A DNA stretch of 64,000 nt from NCBI GenBank assembly GCA_030263715.1, contig SZPM01000008.1, positions 1 to 64,000 of the forward strand, written 5' to 3'. Positions 52,918-61,579 of the stretch are shown one piece after another. Source of the stretch: ATM1 sp003577165. Its GTDB lineage: Bacteria > Armatimonadota > Fimbriimonadia > Fimbriimonadales > ATM1. A model generated the notes under the pieces. The model made no database searches, had not been told where the DNA came from, and saw only the letters and a program-made list of their open reading frames with translations. The first letter of the stretch is position 1, and each line of letters starts with the position of its first letter. Both the position numbers and the translations under genes were made by a program.

Positions 52918-54351
52918 ATGTTTAGGATCAACACTAACCTCGGCGCGCTCAACGCGCTGAGAAACGTGGCAAACGCGGGGCTCGAGTTCAGCAAGTCGGT
53001 TACACGACTTTCGACCGGTCTCCGAATCGTCACGGGTGCGGACGATCCGGCCGGTCTCATCATTTCGGAGAATCTCCGATCGCAGATTGGTGGGTTGGAC
53101 GCAGCTCTTCAGAATAACCAGGACGCAATCAACTATGCCAAGACCGCCGAAGGCGCTCTTGAGGAAGTGAGCCGACTGCTCAACGACGCGCGAAAACTCG
53201 CCGTCGCCAGCGGTAACACCGGCGTTCTGGATGCTGCCGCGATTCAGGCGAACCAGAATCAGATTCAGTCGATTCTCTCGTCCATCAACCGAATCGCTGA
53301 GCAGACTCAGTTCGGCAACAAGAAGTTGCTCGACGGCTCTGCCGGTATCACTTCGACCGTGACAGATGCCGCCAACTTCGGCGCCATCAACATCGGTGGA
53401 ACGTTCAACGGCCACACCGTCAACACGAGCGGCACGGTCACCGTCCAAGTCACGCAGGCAGCGCAGCGCGCGTCCATCACGGGCTCTGTCGACCTGTCCG
53501 CGAGCGGACTCGACTCGATCATCGGCGCCGGCACCTTCGTCGTCAACGGTTACACGTTCACGACCGACGGGACCGGAACGCTTCAGGAACTCATCTCCGA
53601 GTTCAACGCCCAGTCCGACGTTACCGGCGTGACCTTCGGGTTCAACGGAACGAACGTGACGATGGTCAGCACGGGCTACGGCTCGAACGAGACCATCAGC
53701 TTCACGGACACCGCTGGCGAACTCAACACCGCTGGCAACGCAACGGACTCGGGTCAGGATGCCCTCGCGACCGTCACGGTCACGACGACTTCTGGAGCCG
53801 AGTCGGTCACCTTCACGGGCGGCCGCAACGGCGACAGCGGCCTTCGACTGACGGACAACTACGGCAACTCGATCCTGCTCACCGAACAGGGCAACGCCGT
53901 CGCAGCCGCGGCTGCGGTTGGTCGAATCGACGCGGGTTCCGCTTCGTTCCAGATCGGCGCCAACGCCGGCCAGGTCGTGAGCCTGTCGCTCAGCAACGTC
54001 ATGTCCAGCCAACTTGGACGCAGCGTCATCGCGGGCGAGAATCTCTCGACGATCGACATCACTACGGCGCAGGGCGTGGACGACGCGCTGAAGATCATCG
54101 ACTCAGCCATCGCCGAAGTCTCGACGATGCGAGGAGACGTGGGCAACTTCCAGCGCAACGTTCTTCAAAGCAACATCCGATCGCTCGGCGTTGCTCGCGA
54201 GAACCTGATCGCGACCGAAAGTTCGATCCGCGACGCCGACATGGCGGGCGAGATCACCAACTTCACCAAGTTGCAGATCCTCCAGCAGGCTGGTCTGGCG
54301 GTGCTCGCTCAGGCGAACGCCTCACCGCAGGCCGTGCTGAGCCTTCTGTAA
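52918..54351 (+). CDS. Flagellin (copy 2)
   Basis: 477 residues from ATG 52918, which has GGAGG seven bases upstream; the open frame begins 30 codons earlier without a flagellin sequence. The D0/D1 ends match flagellin 1 closely (MFRINTNLGALNALRNVANA at the start, QANASPQAVLSLL at the end), and the middle also matches in long blocks such as SGQDALATVTVTT and ADNYGN-like segments. The protein polymerises into the flagellar filament after type III export. Two paralogues 11 kb apart and on opposite strands suggest duplication with or without differential expression. A GC hairpin follows the stop. Confidence 0.97.
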   Translation: MFRINTNLGALNALRNVANAGLEFSKSVTRLSTGLRIVTGADDPAGLIISENLRSQIGGLDAALQNNQDAINYAKTAEGALEEVSRLLNDARKLAVASGNTGVLDAAAIQANQNQIQSILSSINRIAEQTQFGNKKLLDGSAGITSTVTDAANFGAINIGGTFNGHTVNTSGTVTVQVTQAAQRASITGSVDLSASGLDSIIGAGTFVVNGYTFTTDGTGTLQELISEFNAQSDVTGVTFGFNGTNVTMVSTGYGSNETISFTDTAGELNTAGNATDSGQDALATVTVTTTSGAESVTFTGGRNGDSGLRLTDNYGNSILLTEQGNAVAAAAAVGRIDAGSASFQIGANAGQVVSLSLSNVMSSQLGRSVIAGENLSTIDITTAQGVDDALKIIDSAIAEVSTMRGDVGNFQRNVLQSNIRSLGVARENLIATESSIRDADMAGEITNFTKLQILQQAGLAVLAQANASPQAVLSLL

Positions 54352-54371
54352 GCCGACGATACGACGCACGT

Positions 54372-54404
54372 GGGGGCCGGGTTTCATTCCCGGCCTTCGC
54401 GCTT
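54372..54404 (+). terminator. Probable terminator after flagellin 2
   Basis: GGCCGGG (54375-54381) pairs with CCCGGCC (54389-54395) around a 7-base loop, followed by TTCGCGCTTT. The T run is imperfect. It overlaps the stop of the convergent ADP-ribosylglycohydrolase gene (54384). Confidence 0.55.
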
Positions 54405-55712
54405 TATGAGCGAAACCGTTCGATTCGCTAGTTCTCGAATGCTGACGCGGTGAAACCCCGCCATCCCCGTTTCCAATGTGTCGCTAAGCGGCTCCGTCCA
54501 ACTTTCCGGAATGCCGTCCGCCCCGAGGATCGCCCCCATGGTGGATCCCGAAGTCGCCCCATTGCAGTCCGTGTCGAAACCCGCGTCCACCGCGATGCAC
54601 AGTGTTCGCCCGAAATCACCCCCTCCCCAAAGTAGCGCCAGCGCGACGATCTCCGCGTTCGAAATCGTGTGGCACCAATCATGAGGATCCCGCTCATCCC
54701 GCCGCGCGTGAAGTTCTTCGACAGCCGCGCTGACATCGGGAAGCGAATCGCGATTCCTCAGTTGCCGGTCCAGCGCCTCGAAGATCCGCGACCTCTTTGG
54801 AATGCACGCCATCCCCACCTCAATTGCCTCTCTTGCATCGTCGCAAACGAGCGCCCAAGAAATCATCGCAGCCGCCCACATCTCGCCATAAATCCCGTTC
54901 TTCACGTGCGAGATGCTCGCGTCGCGCCACGCGAAGTCCGCAGCCCGCCGCGGGTCTCCCGGCGCAGCGTATCCCCAAAAGTCCGCTCGGATTTGCGCGC
55001 CGATCCACTCGCGATACGGGTTACCCCGCAAGGCAGACTCCGGCGGCCCGATGTTGTTCACGAAATTCCTGTATGCGACGCGCTCCGCCGTGCACGTGTG
55101 GAGGATCGGAAGATTCGACATCCAGTGGTTTGCGACGTCCTCCGGCCGGAAACCTCTGCCATGCTTCTCATAGATCGACAGCCCGCACACCGTGTAGTTC
55201 AGGTCGTCGTCCTCCGGCATCCCGCTGACGCGGTCGATGAACGGGAGATTTCCTGCCGAGATCGGATCGGGGTGTTCCGCCCCCCCGCCCGAATGGATGT
55301 ATTCCTGCAGAGGATACTGCCCCGTCTTTTGCAGGAACTCGTGAATCTGCACTCGCCGCCATCCCTCGACCGGCTTACCGAGAAGGCAGCCACAGCATCG
55401 CCCCATCCACGCGCCGTGAATCCGATCCTCGATCCGGTCGTCCCAGTCCCTCTGAGGGGGAGACCCGCACTCGGCGTGAATCTCCTCTAACGGGCTCGGC
55501 TCGACATACGCGTAGTCGCTCCTCGTGGGAAGTTTTGCGCTGACATCCAGAAGGCGAGCGACCTCATCGTGGATGCTATTCGAATCCGACTCGATGGCCT
55601 GAACCCGATCGAACTCGCTTCGCAGGTCGCCGAGGTCTTTCCCCTCATCCAGACACTGACGCAGTTCGATCTGCGCGTCCGTTTTCGTGAATCGCAGCCA
55701 GAGGTGATCCAT
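54384..55712 (-). CDS. ADP-ribosylglycohydrolase family protein
   Basis: 442 residues. The family core (about 95-430) is recognisable from RIHGAWMGRCCGCLLGKPVE (about 97-116), a DDDLNYTVCGLSIYE segment that supplies metal ligands (about 168-182) and AVDAGFDTDCNGATSGSTMG (about 382-401), the second metal motif with Asp-x-Asp. Enzymes of this family remove ADP-ribose from arginine or other groups, such as the dinitrogenase reductase arginine (DraG), or act on tRNA or metabolites. The first 90 residues are an unassigned polar extension (MDHLWLRFTKTDAQIELRQC and on). No ADP-ribosyltransferase gene is adjacent, so the substrate is unknown. The gene stands between flagellin 2 and the barrel gene. 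Confidence 0.85.
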   Translation of the reverse strand: MDHLWLRFTKTDAQIELRQCLDEGKDLGDLRSEFDRVQAIESDSNSIHDEVARLLDVSAKLPTRSDYAYVEPSPLEEIHAECGSPPQRDWDDRIEDRIHGAWMGRCCGCLLGKPVEGWRRVQIHEFLQKTGQYPLQEYIHSGGGAEHPDPISAGNLPFIDRVSGMPEDDDLNYTVCGLSIYEKHGRGFRPEDVANHWMSNLPILHTCTAERVAYRNFVNNIGPPESALRGNPYREWIGAQIRADFWGYAAPGDPRRAADFAWRDASISHVKNGIYGEMWAAAMISWALVCDDAREAIEVGMACIPKRSRIFEALDRQLRNRDSLPDVSAAVEELHARRDERDPHDWCHTISNAEIVALALLWGGGDFGRTLCIAVDAGFDTDCNGATSGSTMGAILGADGIPESWTEPLSDTLETGMAGFHRVSIRELANRTVSLIKREGRE

Positions 55713-55759
55713 GGAAGAGCGCCGAGTTGGCGCAGGTTACCGGAGCGCGAGGGCCGCGG

Positions 55760-58700
55760 TTAGAACTTCAGCTGGTAGTCCAACCGCAACTGCCAGTTCG
55801 ACCAGGGCTCGTTCGTCGGCGCGCCGTCCAACCAATCCAGGTAGCCCAGCATGAACGTCAACGTCTGGTTCGGCCCCGGCTTCTGGTCAAAGCCGATTTC
55901 GTAGATCGTCCTCGTCTTGCGCGTGCCGCCCTGCAGAGTGTTCTGCTCCGACGTGTAGGCGATCCTAAGCGGGCTTCCCGTGTTCCGGAACAGGTCCACT
56001 CCCAGGGTCGTTCGCCGTGCCAGCGTGTTCAACTGCAGGTTGTAAAGGTCCTGGAACGAGAATCGGAAAGCGGCGAAACTGTTCGGCGTGTAATCCACAG
56101 CCCAAGTCCTTCCCTGCGTCGGTTGAAGCAGCGAACCGAGCAGCGCGTCGCCCTTCTTCTGCTCGGGCAAAAAGTCCGTCGTGTGAACCAACTTGAACTT
56201 GTCGCCCACCTTGTAACTAATGTCGTAATCCTTGATGTACTGCGTGCCCCCGCTCGGTGTCGTCCGCACCTTGTACATCAAGTTCAACTGCAGCGGGTCC
56301 TTCCCGGAGGGATCGAGTTTGAATCCGAATGTTCTGTCTGCCGCGCGGATTTCGCCCGGCAGCATCACCTGACCGTACGCCGCCGAGATTTCGCTTCCCC
56401 AGATCTCGGCGCTGACCGATGCCAGTTCGTTCTCTCTCTGCCACACCCCGGCGTCGGTCAGGCTGTTGTAACCGACCGACAGGTTCACGTTCTTCAAAAG
56501 GCCGAAGTTGAACGGCTTCGTGTTCTTCAGGGAGAAGTTGCCGAGAGCGGTCGTCCGAATCCCATCGATTCGCTTCTCGTCATACGAACCCCCCACCTCG
56601 AACCCGCCGGTGGTGCCGTTCGTCAAGTCCGTCCGGTAATTCCGCTTCCCGCTTCCGTTCGAGTTGAGTTCTCGATACCACGTGTAGCCCAACTTCATGT
56701 TGTTCCCGAAATCATAGGTCGCAGCGAAATTCTGGAACGACAGATCCGGCCCGATGCCCTCGCGATCGATCGTGACCTGCGAAACGTTGAAGCCGAAGCG
56801 CTTGTTTACCTGCCAACCAAAGCCGTACGACTGTCCGCGCTCAGAGCTTCCGTCCGCAAATTCGTTTCGCACCTGCTCGGTCGAGAGAGTAGTCGAACTG
56901 GTCAACTTCGTTTCGTACTTCAAGTAGTCCGTCTCTCGGTCGGGCCTCGTGGACGTGGAGCCCATGTATTGCTCCTCTTCGTGCCTCAGAGTCAGCGTGC
57001 CGAACCGGCCGAACGACCTCGTTCCTTCCGCCAGCATGAGGCTGTTACCGAAGAGCAAACCGTCGATGCCGTCCCACTGGTGATCGTCCAACCGGAACCG
57101 CACTTGCGTCGCCTTGTCCGGCGTGTAGATGAAGTTGGCAAAGTGCTTGAACCGCCGCTGCTCGGCGTTTCCGTTCGAAGAGTCGTACAAGAAAGCGTCC
57201 ACCTTCAAGTTCTTGAGGAGGTCGCCCTTGAACGAGAGGTCGAACTGTCGGTACCCGAGGAGCGTCGTCAGGAAGTCCTTCTCCGGGTCCACGACGTCGG
57301 CTACGCGAGTGAACGAATCGTCTACCTCACGATAATTACCGCGAAGTTCGAAGTTCTTCGTCTTCACCTCGGCGGAGTAGCGTTTCATCCCGCCATCGGC
57401 GGACGTCACGTCGAGGCCCTTGAGACCGACCTGCATCCCACCGAACGAAAACGCAAGGCTCGCATCGGTTCTGTCGAATCCGCGCTGGTTTCCGAACAGT
57501 TTCCGTTCGGACTCGAGCAGGTCGAACGTCCGGTTGAAGCCTTCGTCAATCGTCTGCCGGCGATACATCAGGCTCAGGTTGGGGGCGGCGAAGTCGAAAT
57601 ACGTCTGCCGCAAGTCGCCGGACGTGTCTTCGATGCCGATCGAATCGAATCGGAAAGTCGAGTTCTTAGCGGGCGCTCCGGTGACGCGGAAGAACTCGCG
57701 CTGCATTCCCTCCTCTCGCGTAATCCAGGGGCGGTCCTTGTCGTTCAATCCCGCCTTTGGATCGTACATTCGCAGCGTGTCGACGATCATCGCGTCGAGT
57801 TCCGGCTGCGCAAGCGCGTTGAGCCTCCCGTAACCCGCGTTGCTCCCTCGTCGCCAGAACTCGAGCGAGTACGTGCCCAAGCCGATGGACGCGCTCGTCC
57901 AATCGAACGATCCCTGGTCCCAACCCAAAGATTTCTGCGAATAGGAGAGAGCGAACCCCGCCCGCTCCTTGGGGACTGCGAGCGAAAGTTCGCGGCGGTC
58001 CATGCCGACCTCCTTCGCCCACTGACCGCGCTCCGCTTCCGCGAGGTTCCCGGCTCTCTGGAAACCAGCGTCAATCGATTGATCGAGGTAACTCGCCTTC
58101 AAGTACGGCGAATCCAAACTCAGCGCAGTTCGGTGAACCCCGCCGTTCCGATCTTCGATGTCGTTCTGAGAGAACTTCAGCGTACTTCCGAGGAAATTGA
58201 CTCCACCTCCGAACTCGCGCCGATCGATCCCACGCTCCTTCTGAAGTTGTTCGCGATCCGCTTCGGAGAGATCCTTGAACCGGTTAAATCTTTCGTCGAT
58301 CGACCTCGACTTATAGAAGAGGTCGAACACCGCCGACTTGACGGCGTAATCTTGATATTCGATCTTCCCGTCTCGATCTTCGATGGTTCTGTAACTGTTC
58401 GTGAAAGAAAGCCCGCCGAGATTGACTCCGCTCATGCCGAGTCCCATCCTCTGAAGGCCCTTCTCCTTCTCCAGTTGCTTTGCTCTCTCCGCTTCGACGC
58501 CCGCCGTGCCGAGCATTCCGAAACCCGCGAACTTCTCGTCCACTTTTTGGTAGTCTGCCGAAATCTTCACTCCGCCGTAATCGCCGGAGAAGTTCTGCAT
58601 GATCAGCGTGCCGGTTCCTTCGACGCCCTGCTTCGTGACGCCCTGATCGAGTGATGCCGAGTCGGCGCGCGTCAGCGACGTCGTCCTATTGCTGACCAGG

Positions 58701-59254
58701 AACAGGCCTGACAACTGCCCGCCCGCAAACGCGAGTTGGTTGTTCATCCCGACGTCTTGCGCGTTCATCAGCGTCCCGTCGGCAAACCGCGAAGCGCCCG
58801 CCAACCCCAGGAACATGTTGAGTTGGCCCGCCGTCCCGAAATTCAGAGCGATGATCGGAAGCGAACTAAATGCGCTCGAAGACTTCGAGCTCGGGTCGTG
58901 ACGATAACTCACACGGATGGACTGTTCTGGTCGGACCTCACTCGCCAGGTAGAGCATCCCCCCCGCGTAATCCATCGAAAAGTCCTGCCCTTCTTTCAGC
59001 GGCACGCCGTCGAGGAACACTTGCGCGCTCCCCCTAATCACGTTCCCGTAGCGGAGCGGATAGCCAAGTCCCTTCTTTAGGCCCGGCATGATGTCGATCG
59101 CCGGCCGCCCGCCGAGCGTCATCGCCGACGCGGAAGGCGTGTCGTTGAACACGGCATTGAACTCTTGCGCCGCCCCCGCGGCCGCAAGCGAGATTGCGAG
59201 CGCCGATGCTCCGACGCCTCTCATCATCTTGCCGTTCTTCCCCTTCCTCACCAT
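55760..59254 (-). CDS. Outer-membrane beta-barrel-like protein with six ~77-residue repeats
   Basis: 1164 residues from ATG 59254, or 1155 from ATG 59227, which follows a better purine-rich ribosome site. A signal peptide (GVGASALAISLAAAGAAQ) is followed by a beta-rich segment with VFLDGVPLKEGQDFSMDYAG (about 80-99). Six copies of a unit with the pattern Y-x-x-x-I-D-E-x-F-x-R...E-A-x-R...G-x-D-R-R start near residues 235, 314, 389, 466, 564 and 641, each joining a strand to a charged helix. The last half is all strands and ends WQLRLDYQLKF, a barrel C-terminus with terminal Phe. I infer an outer-membrane barrel with repeated helical insertions; function unknown. It lies 31 bases after the anti-sigma-like gene. 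Confidence 0.7.
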   Translation of the reverse strand: MVRKGKNGKMMRGVGASALAISLAAAGAAQEFNAVFNDTPSASAMTLGGRPAIDIMPGLKKGLGYPLRYGNVIRGSAQVFLDGVPLKEGQDFSMDYAGGMLYLASEVRPEQSIRVSYRHDPSSKSSSAFSSLPIIALNFGTAGQLNMFLGLAGASRFADGTLMNAQDVGMNNQLAFAGGQLSGLFLVSNRTTSLTRADSASLDQGVTKQGVEGTGTLIMQNFSGDYGGVKISADYQKVDEKFAGFGMLGTAGVEAERAKQLEKEKGLQRMGLGMSGVNLGGLSFTNSYRTIEDRDGKIEYQDYAVKSAVFDLFYKSRSIDERFNRFKDLSEADREQLQKERGIDRREFGGGVNFLGSTLKFSQNDIEDRNGGVHRTALSLDSPYLKASYLDQSIDAGFQRAGNLAEAERGQWAKEVGMDRRELSLAVPKERAGFALSYSQKSLGWDQGSFDWTSASIGLGTYSLEFWRRGSNAGYGRLNALAQPELDAMIVDTLRMYDPKAGLNDKDRPWITREEGMQREFFRVTGAPAKNSTFRFDSIGIEDTSGDLRQTYFDFAAPNLSLMYRRQTIDEGFNRTFDLLESERKLFGNQRGFDRTDASLAFSFGGMQVGLKGLDVTSADGGMKRYSAEVKTKNFELRGNYREVDDSFTRVADVVDPEKDFLTTLLGYRQFDLSFKGDLLKNLKVDAFLYDSSNGNAEQRRFKHFANFIYTPDKATQVRFRLDDHQWDGIDGLLFGNSLMLAEGTRSFGRFGTLTLRHEEEQYMGSTSTRPDRETDYLKYETKLTSSTTLSTEQVRNEFADGSSERGQSYGFGWQVNKRFGFNVSQVTIDREGIGPDLSFQNFAATYDFGNNMKLGYTWYRELNSNGSGKRNYRTDLTNGTTGGFEVGGSYDEKRIDGIRTTALGNFSLKNTKPFNFGLLKNVNLSVGYNSLTDAGVWQRENELASVSAEIWGSEISAAYGQVMLPGEIRAADRTFGFKLDPSGKDPLQLNLMYKVRTTPSGGTQYIKDYDISYKVGDKFKLVHTTDFLPEQKKGDALLGSLLQPTQGRTWAVDYTPNSFAAFRFSFQDLYNLQLNTLARRTTLGVDLFRNTGSPLRIAYTSEQNTLQGGTRKTRTIYEIGFDQKPGPNQTLTFMLGYLDWLDGAPTNEPWSNWQLRLDYQLKF

Positions 59255-59285
59255 AAATGTCGGCAGAAACCGCTCTCTGTGTTGC

Positions 59286-60191
59286 CTATGCGCCCTTCTT
59301 CACCGCCTCCTTGAGTTCGTTCTGGTTCGCGTTCAGTTTCTTCAGTTGCTCCCTCAGCCGGTTCCTCGCCTCGGGTGAGGGCTCGTCGGATTTCGAAGAG
59401 GTCACGACCCGCTGCTCCCTTTCCTCTGAAGAGGCAAGAAGCGCCACCGGATCTGGCTCTTCTGCGGCCATCTTCGGGGTCACGCCGAACGTCGGCCCAT
59501 AAAGGCTGACTTTCGGCGACGAGTGCGCGCTCAGCGCGCCGGCGGACTCAGGCGCAGCTGTGCGGCCGCCGCCAAGCGCGGCTCCTCCCGACCCTGCTCC
59601 AGGATCCGGCGAGAGCGTGCCTCCAGCCAGCCGAGTGTCCGCCTCGGTCGCCCGCGGCCTCAGGGAGCGCCGTGCGCCCTTCGTCTCGCCGGCTGGGTTG
59701 GCTTGAGCCACAAGCTGTTCGCTGCCGGCCCGGCCGGAAGCCTCGGGCACCACGGAGACTCGCCCCGGGTCTGTGGGCGAAGCGGCAGAAGCGTCCACGA
59801 TCCGGGCGCCTGGGACATAGGGCTCGACGTCGCTCGGCCGCAGCAGGAATACGGCGAGACCGGCCGCGGCTGCCGGCACGGCGATACGAAGCGCCGCGGG
59901 CAGCGTCAGACGAATTCGTCTGCGGGTCGTCGCGTCGAGGATCGCCCCCTCGAGCCAGGAAGGCGCCTCAAACCTTTGGGCCTGCGCCAGGATCGCGCTC
60001 CCCCCACGTAGGTCCGCGAGCAGCCTCCGACCCTCCGCGCTCTGCGCGATGTAAGCCTCAACCAAGCGCCTCTCTTTCGGGGTCGCTTCGCCGTCAGCGT
60101 AGGCCGAGATCAACTCGAACATCTCCTCGTCCAGGTTCTCCCCAGCCGTGACCAGTTCGAGTTCGTCCCAAATGTCGTGGTTTTCGTGCAT
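59286..60191 (-). CDS. Membrane anti-sigma-factor-like protein
   Basis: 301 residues. The N-terminal 60 residues (LDEEMFELISAYADGEATPK, then ERRLVEAYIAQSAEGRRLL) match the helical ASD-type anti-sigma head without the zinc-binding HxxxCxxC. One membrane segment follows (about 99-120, LRIAVPAAAAGLAVFLL). The rest is a periplasmic, Pro/Ala/Gly/Ser-rich low-complexity region (about 130-240), ending in a charged helix (SKSDEPSPEARNRLREQLKK). By family analogy the head would hold an ECF sigma factor until the protein is cleaved. No sigma-factor gene is next to it; downstream is the barrel gene. It is divergent from the rplJ leader. Confidence 0.65.
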   Translation of the reverse strand: MHENHDIWDELELVTAGENLDEEMFELISAYADGEATPKERRLVEAYIAQSAEGRRLLADLRGGSAILAQAQRFEAPSWLEGAILDATTRRRIRLTLPAALRIAVPAAAAGLAVFLLRPSDVEPYVPGARIVDASAASPTDPGRVSVVPEASGRAGSEQLVAQANPAGETKGARRSLRPRATEADTRLAGGTLSPDPGAGSGGAALGGGRTAAPESAGALSAHSSPKVSLYGPTFGVTPKMAAEEPDPVALLASSEEREQRVVTSSKSDEPSPEARNRLREQLKKLNANQNELKEAVKKGA

Positions 60192-60297
60192 GTCCGCTCC
60201 GAGTCGCTTCTTGATCCGACCCGTTCAGTTAGACCCCCCAGACTCCGCTGCGTGTCGGCGTGGGGGGGCGGTTTCCTCCCTATTTCTCGGTCGTTTA

Positions 60298-60306
60298 GGG
60301 TATCCT
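60298..60306 (+). promoter_or_regulatory. GGGTATCCT box ahead of the rplJ leader
   Basis: TATCCT at 60301-60306 lies just before the L10 leader and could be its -10 box. The same nine-base word precedes tRNA-Arg and rplT. No clear -35 hexamer is seen at the right distance. Confidence 0.4.
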
Positions 60307-60311
60307 TTGAC

Positions 60312-60432
60312 CGTCTCCGCAGACAGTCGGCGTCCCAAACCGGGACTTAATCCGCGAGGGCCGACCGAGGGGCAGCGAACTAGGCCTGACAAGTTTTGTT
60401 TGGGCCCCGCAGCCTGTGCGGGGCCTAAATCA
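60312..60432 (+). promoter_or_regulatory. Ribosomal protein L10 leader (autoregulatory)
   Basis: The segment matches the pattern of the L10 mRNA leader: CCGCAGACAG at 60317-60326, then a short stem, CTTAATCC (near 60346) and GCCGACCGAGG (60360-60370), followed by a GC hairpin (GGCCCCGC paired with GCGGGGCC around AGCCTGT, 60413-60435). In bacteria the L10(L12)4 complex binds such a leader to repress its own operon. A strong stem next to the ribosome site may act as the switch. Confidence 0.8.
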
Positions 60433-60450
60433 TTTGGAAGGAATCGAATC

Positions 60451-61116
60451 GTGCCCACTCCAGCAAAAAGTGCATTAATCGATCGAGCCACTGAGTGGTA
60501 CGGTAAATCGGTTGGCGTCATCTTTACGGACTACCGCGGGCTCTCCGTGCGCGACATGCAGGAGCTCCGAAAGTCGCTCCGCCAAGCAGGCGCAGAGTAC
60601 CGGGTCGTAAAGAACACGCTGTTCCGGATCGCGGTCGGCGACGACATCGCGAAGTTCCCCGCCGAGTTCCACAACGGAACCACGGCAACCGCCTTCATCT
60701 TCCAAGAGGAAACCGCTTGCGCGAAGGCCCTAACTGATTTCAAGAAGACACATCCGACCTTTTCCATCAAGGGCGGATTCGTCCAAGGTCGAGCCCTCTC
60801 GGCCGCCGAAGTCGAGGCCTTCGCCAAACTCCCTGGGAAGAAAGAACTCCTCGCGCAAATCGTGGGAGTGATGGCTGCGCCGATCTCCAATGTCGTAGGC
60901 ATCATGAACGAGTTGCTCGCTGCGCCGATTCGACTCGTCGCTGCGATCGAGGAAAAGGGCGGGGGGGCGCCGTCGACGGCAACAGCACAAGCGCCCGAAC
61001 CCGCTCCCGTCGAAGCGGCCGCCGAGGCCGCGCCCGAACCGGAGCAGGAAGCACAAGCAACCGAAACCGAACCCGAAGCGACCACAGCAGAGGAATCTGC
61101 AACCGAATCTGAATAA
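60451..61116 (+). CDS. rplJ: 50S ribosomal protein L10 with long acidic C-terminal tail
   Basis: 221 residues from GTG 60451, which has GGAAGGA about 9 bases upstream; the longer open frame is not used. The core has AKSALIDRATEWYGKSVGVI, TDYRGLSVRDMQELRKSLRQ (about 31-50), VVKNTLFRIAVGD (about 57-69) and a C-terminal helix ending PIRLVAAIEEKGG near residue 172, which binds L7/L12. A tail of about 50 residues rich in Glu, Ala, Pro and Thr follows, longer than in well-known L10 proteins (165-180 residues). L10 anchors the L12 stalk to 23S rRNA and recruits translation factors. It lies 11 bases before rplL. Confidence 0.96.
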   Translation: MPTPAKSALIDRATEWYGKSVGVIFTDYRGLSVRDMQELRKSLRQAGAEYRVVKNTLFRIAVGDDIAKFPAEFHNGTTATAFIFQEETACAKALTDFKKTHPTFSIKGGFVQGRALSAAEVEAFAKLPGKKELLAQIVGVMAAPISNVVGIMNELLAAPIRLVAAIEEKGGGAPSTATAQAPEPAPVEAAAEAAPEPEQEAQATETEPEATTAEESATESE

Positions 61117-61127
61117 GGAGTCAAGTC

Positions 61128-61517
61128 ATGCCTAGTGCAATTGAGGAAATCGTAGACAAAATCGCAAATCTCACCGTTCTCGAACTCAGCGAACTCAAGA
61201 AGTTGATGGAAGAGCGCTTCGACGTCACGGCTGCCGCCGCTATGCCGGTCGGCATGCCCATGATGATGCCCGCGGGCGGCGGAGACGCCGCTGCGGCGGA
61301 AGAGAAGACCAGTTTCGACGTGATCCTGTCCGAAGTCGGCGGCGCGAAACTGCAGGTCATCAAAGTCGTTCGCGAAGTCACCGGCCTCGGCCTGAAAGAA
61401 GCCAAGGACCTGGTGGACGCGGCGCCTGGCAAGATCAAAGAGGGCGTGACGAAGGACGAAGCGGAGAAGATCAAGGCTACCGTCGAGGAAGCGGGCGGAA
61501 AAGTCGAGATCAAGTAA
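61128..61517 (+). CDS. rplL: 50S ribosomal protein L7/L12
   Basis: 129 residues. The N-terminal dimerisation helix (IEEIVDKIANLTVLELSELK), an Ala/Met/Gly hinge (MPVGMPMMMPAGGGD, about 40-55) and the C-terminal domain with FDVILSEVGGAKLQVIKVVR, then GLGLKEAKDLVDAAPGKIKE, are complete. AAGGAG sits about 10 bases before the ATG, within the end of rplJ. L7/L12 stimulates the GTPases on the ribosome. Neither rplKA upstream nor rpoBC downstream is present; the transcript ends in a terminator. Confidence 0.98.
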   Translation: MPSAIEEIVDKIANLTVLELSELKKLMEERFDVTAAAAMPVGMPMMMPAGGGDAAAAEEKTSFDVILSEVGGAKLQVIKVVREVTGLGLKEAKDLVDAAPGKIKEGVTKDEAEKIKATVEEAGGKVEIK

Positions 61518-61546
61518 CCAGAAAATTAGAGAGCGCCCAGCACGAA

Positions 61547-61579
61547 GGGCGGGGCGGATTCGCCTCGCCCTTAGTTCTT
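61547..61579 (+). terminator. Terminator of rplJ-rplL
   Basis: A 10-bp stem (61547-61556 with 61561-61570, one G-T pair, 4-base loop) followed by TTAGTTCTT. It lies 29 bases past the rplL stop and overlaps the end of the convergent recombinase gene. Confidence 0.75.

Noticed and set aside
59523..60151. Open frames opposite the anti-sigma-like gene
   Set aside because: They are Arg/Pro/Gly-rich shadows without starts or family features.
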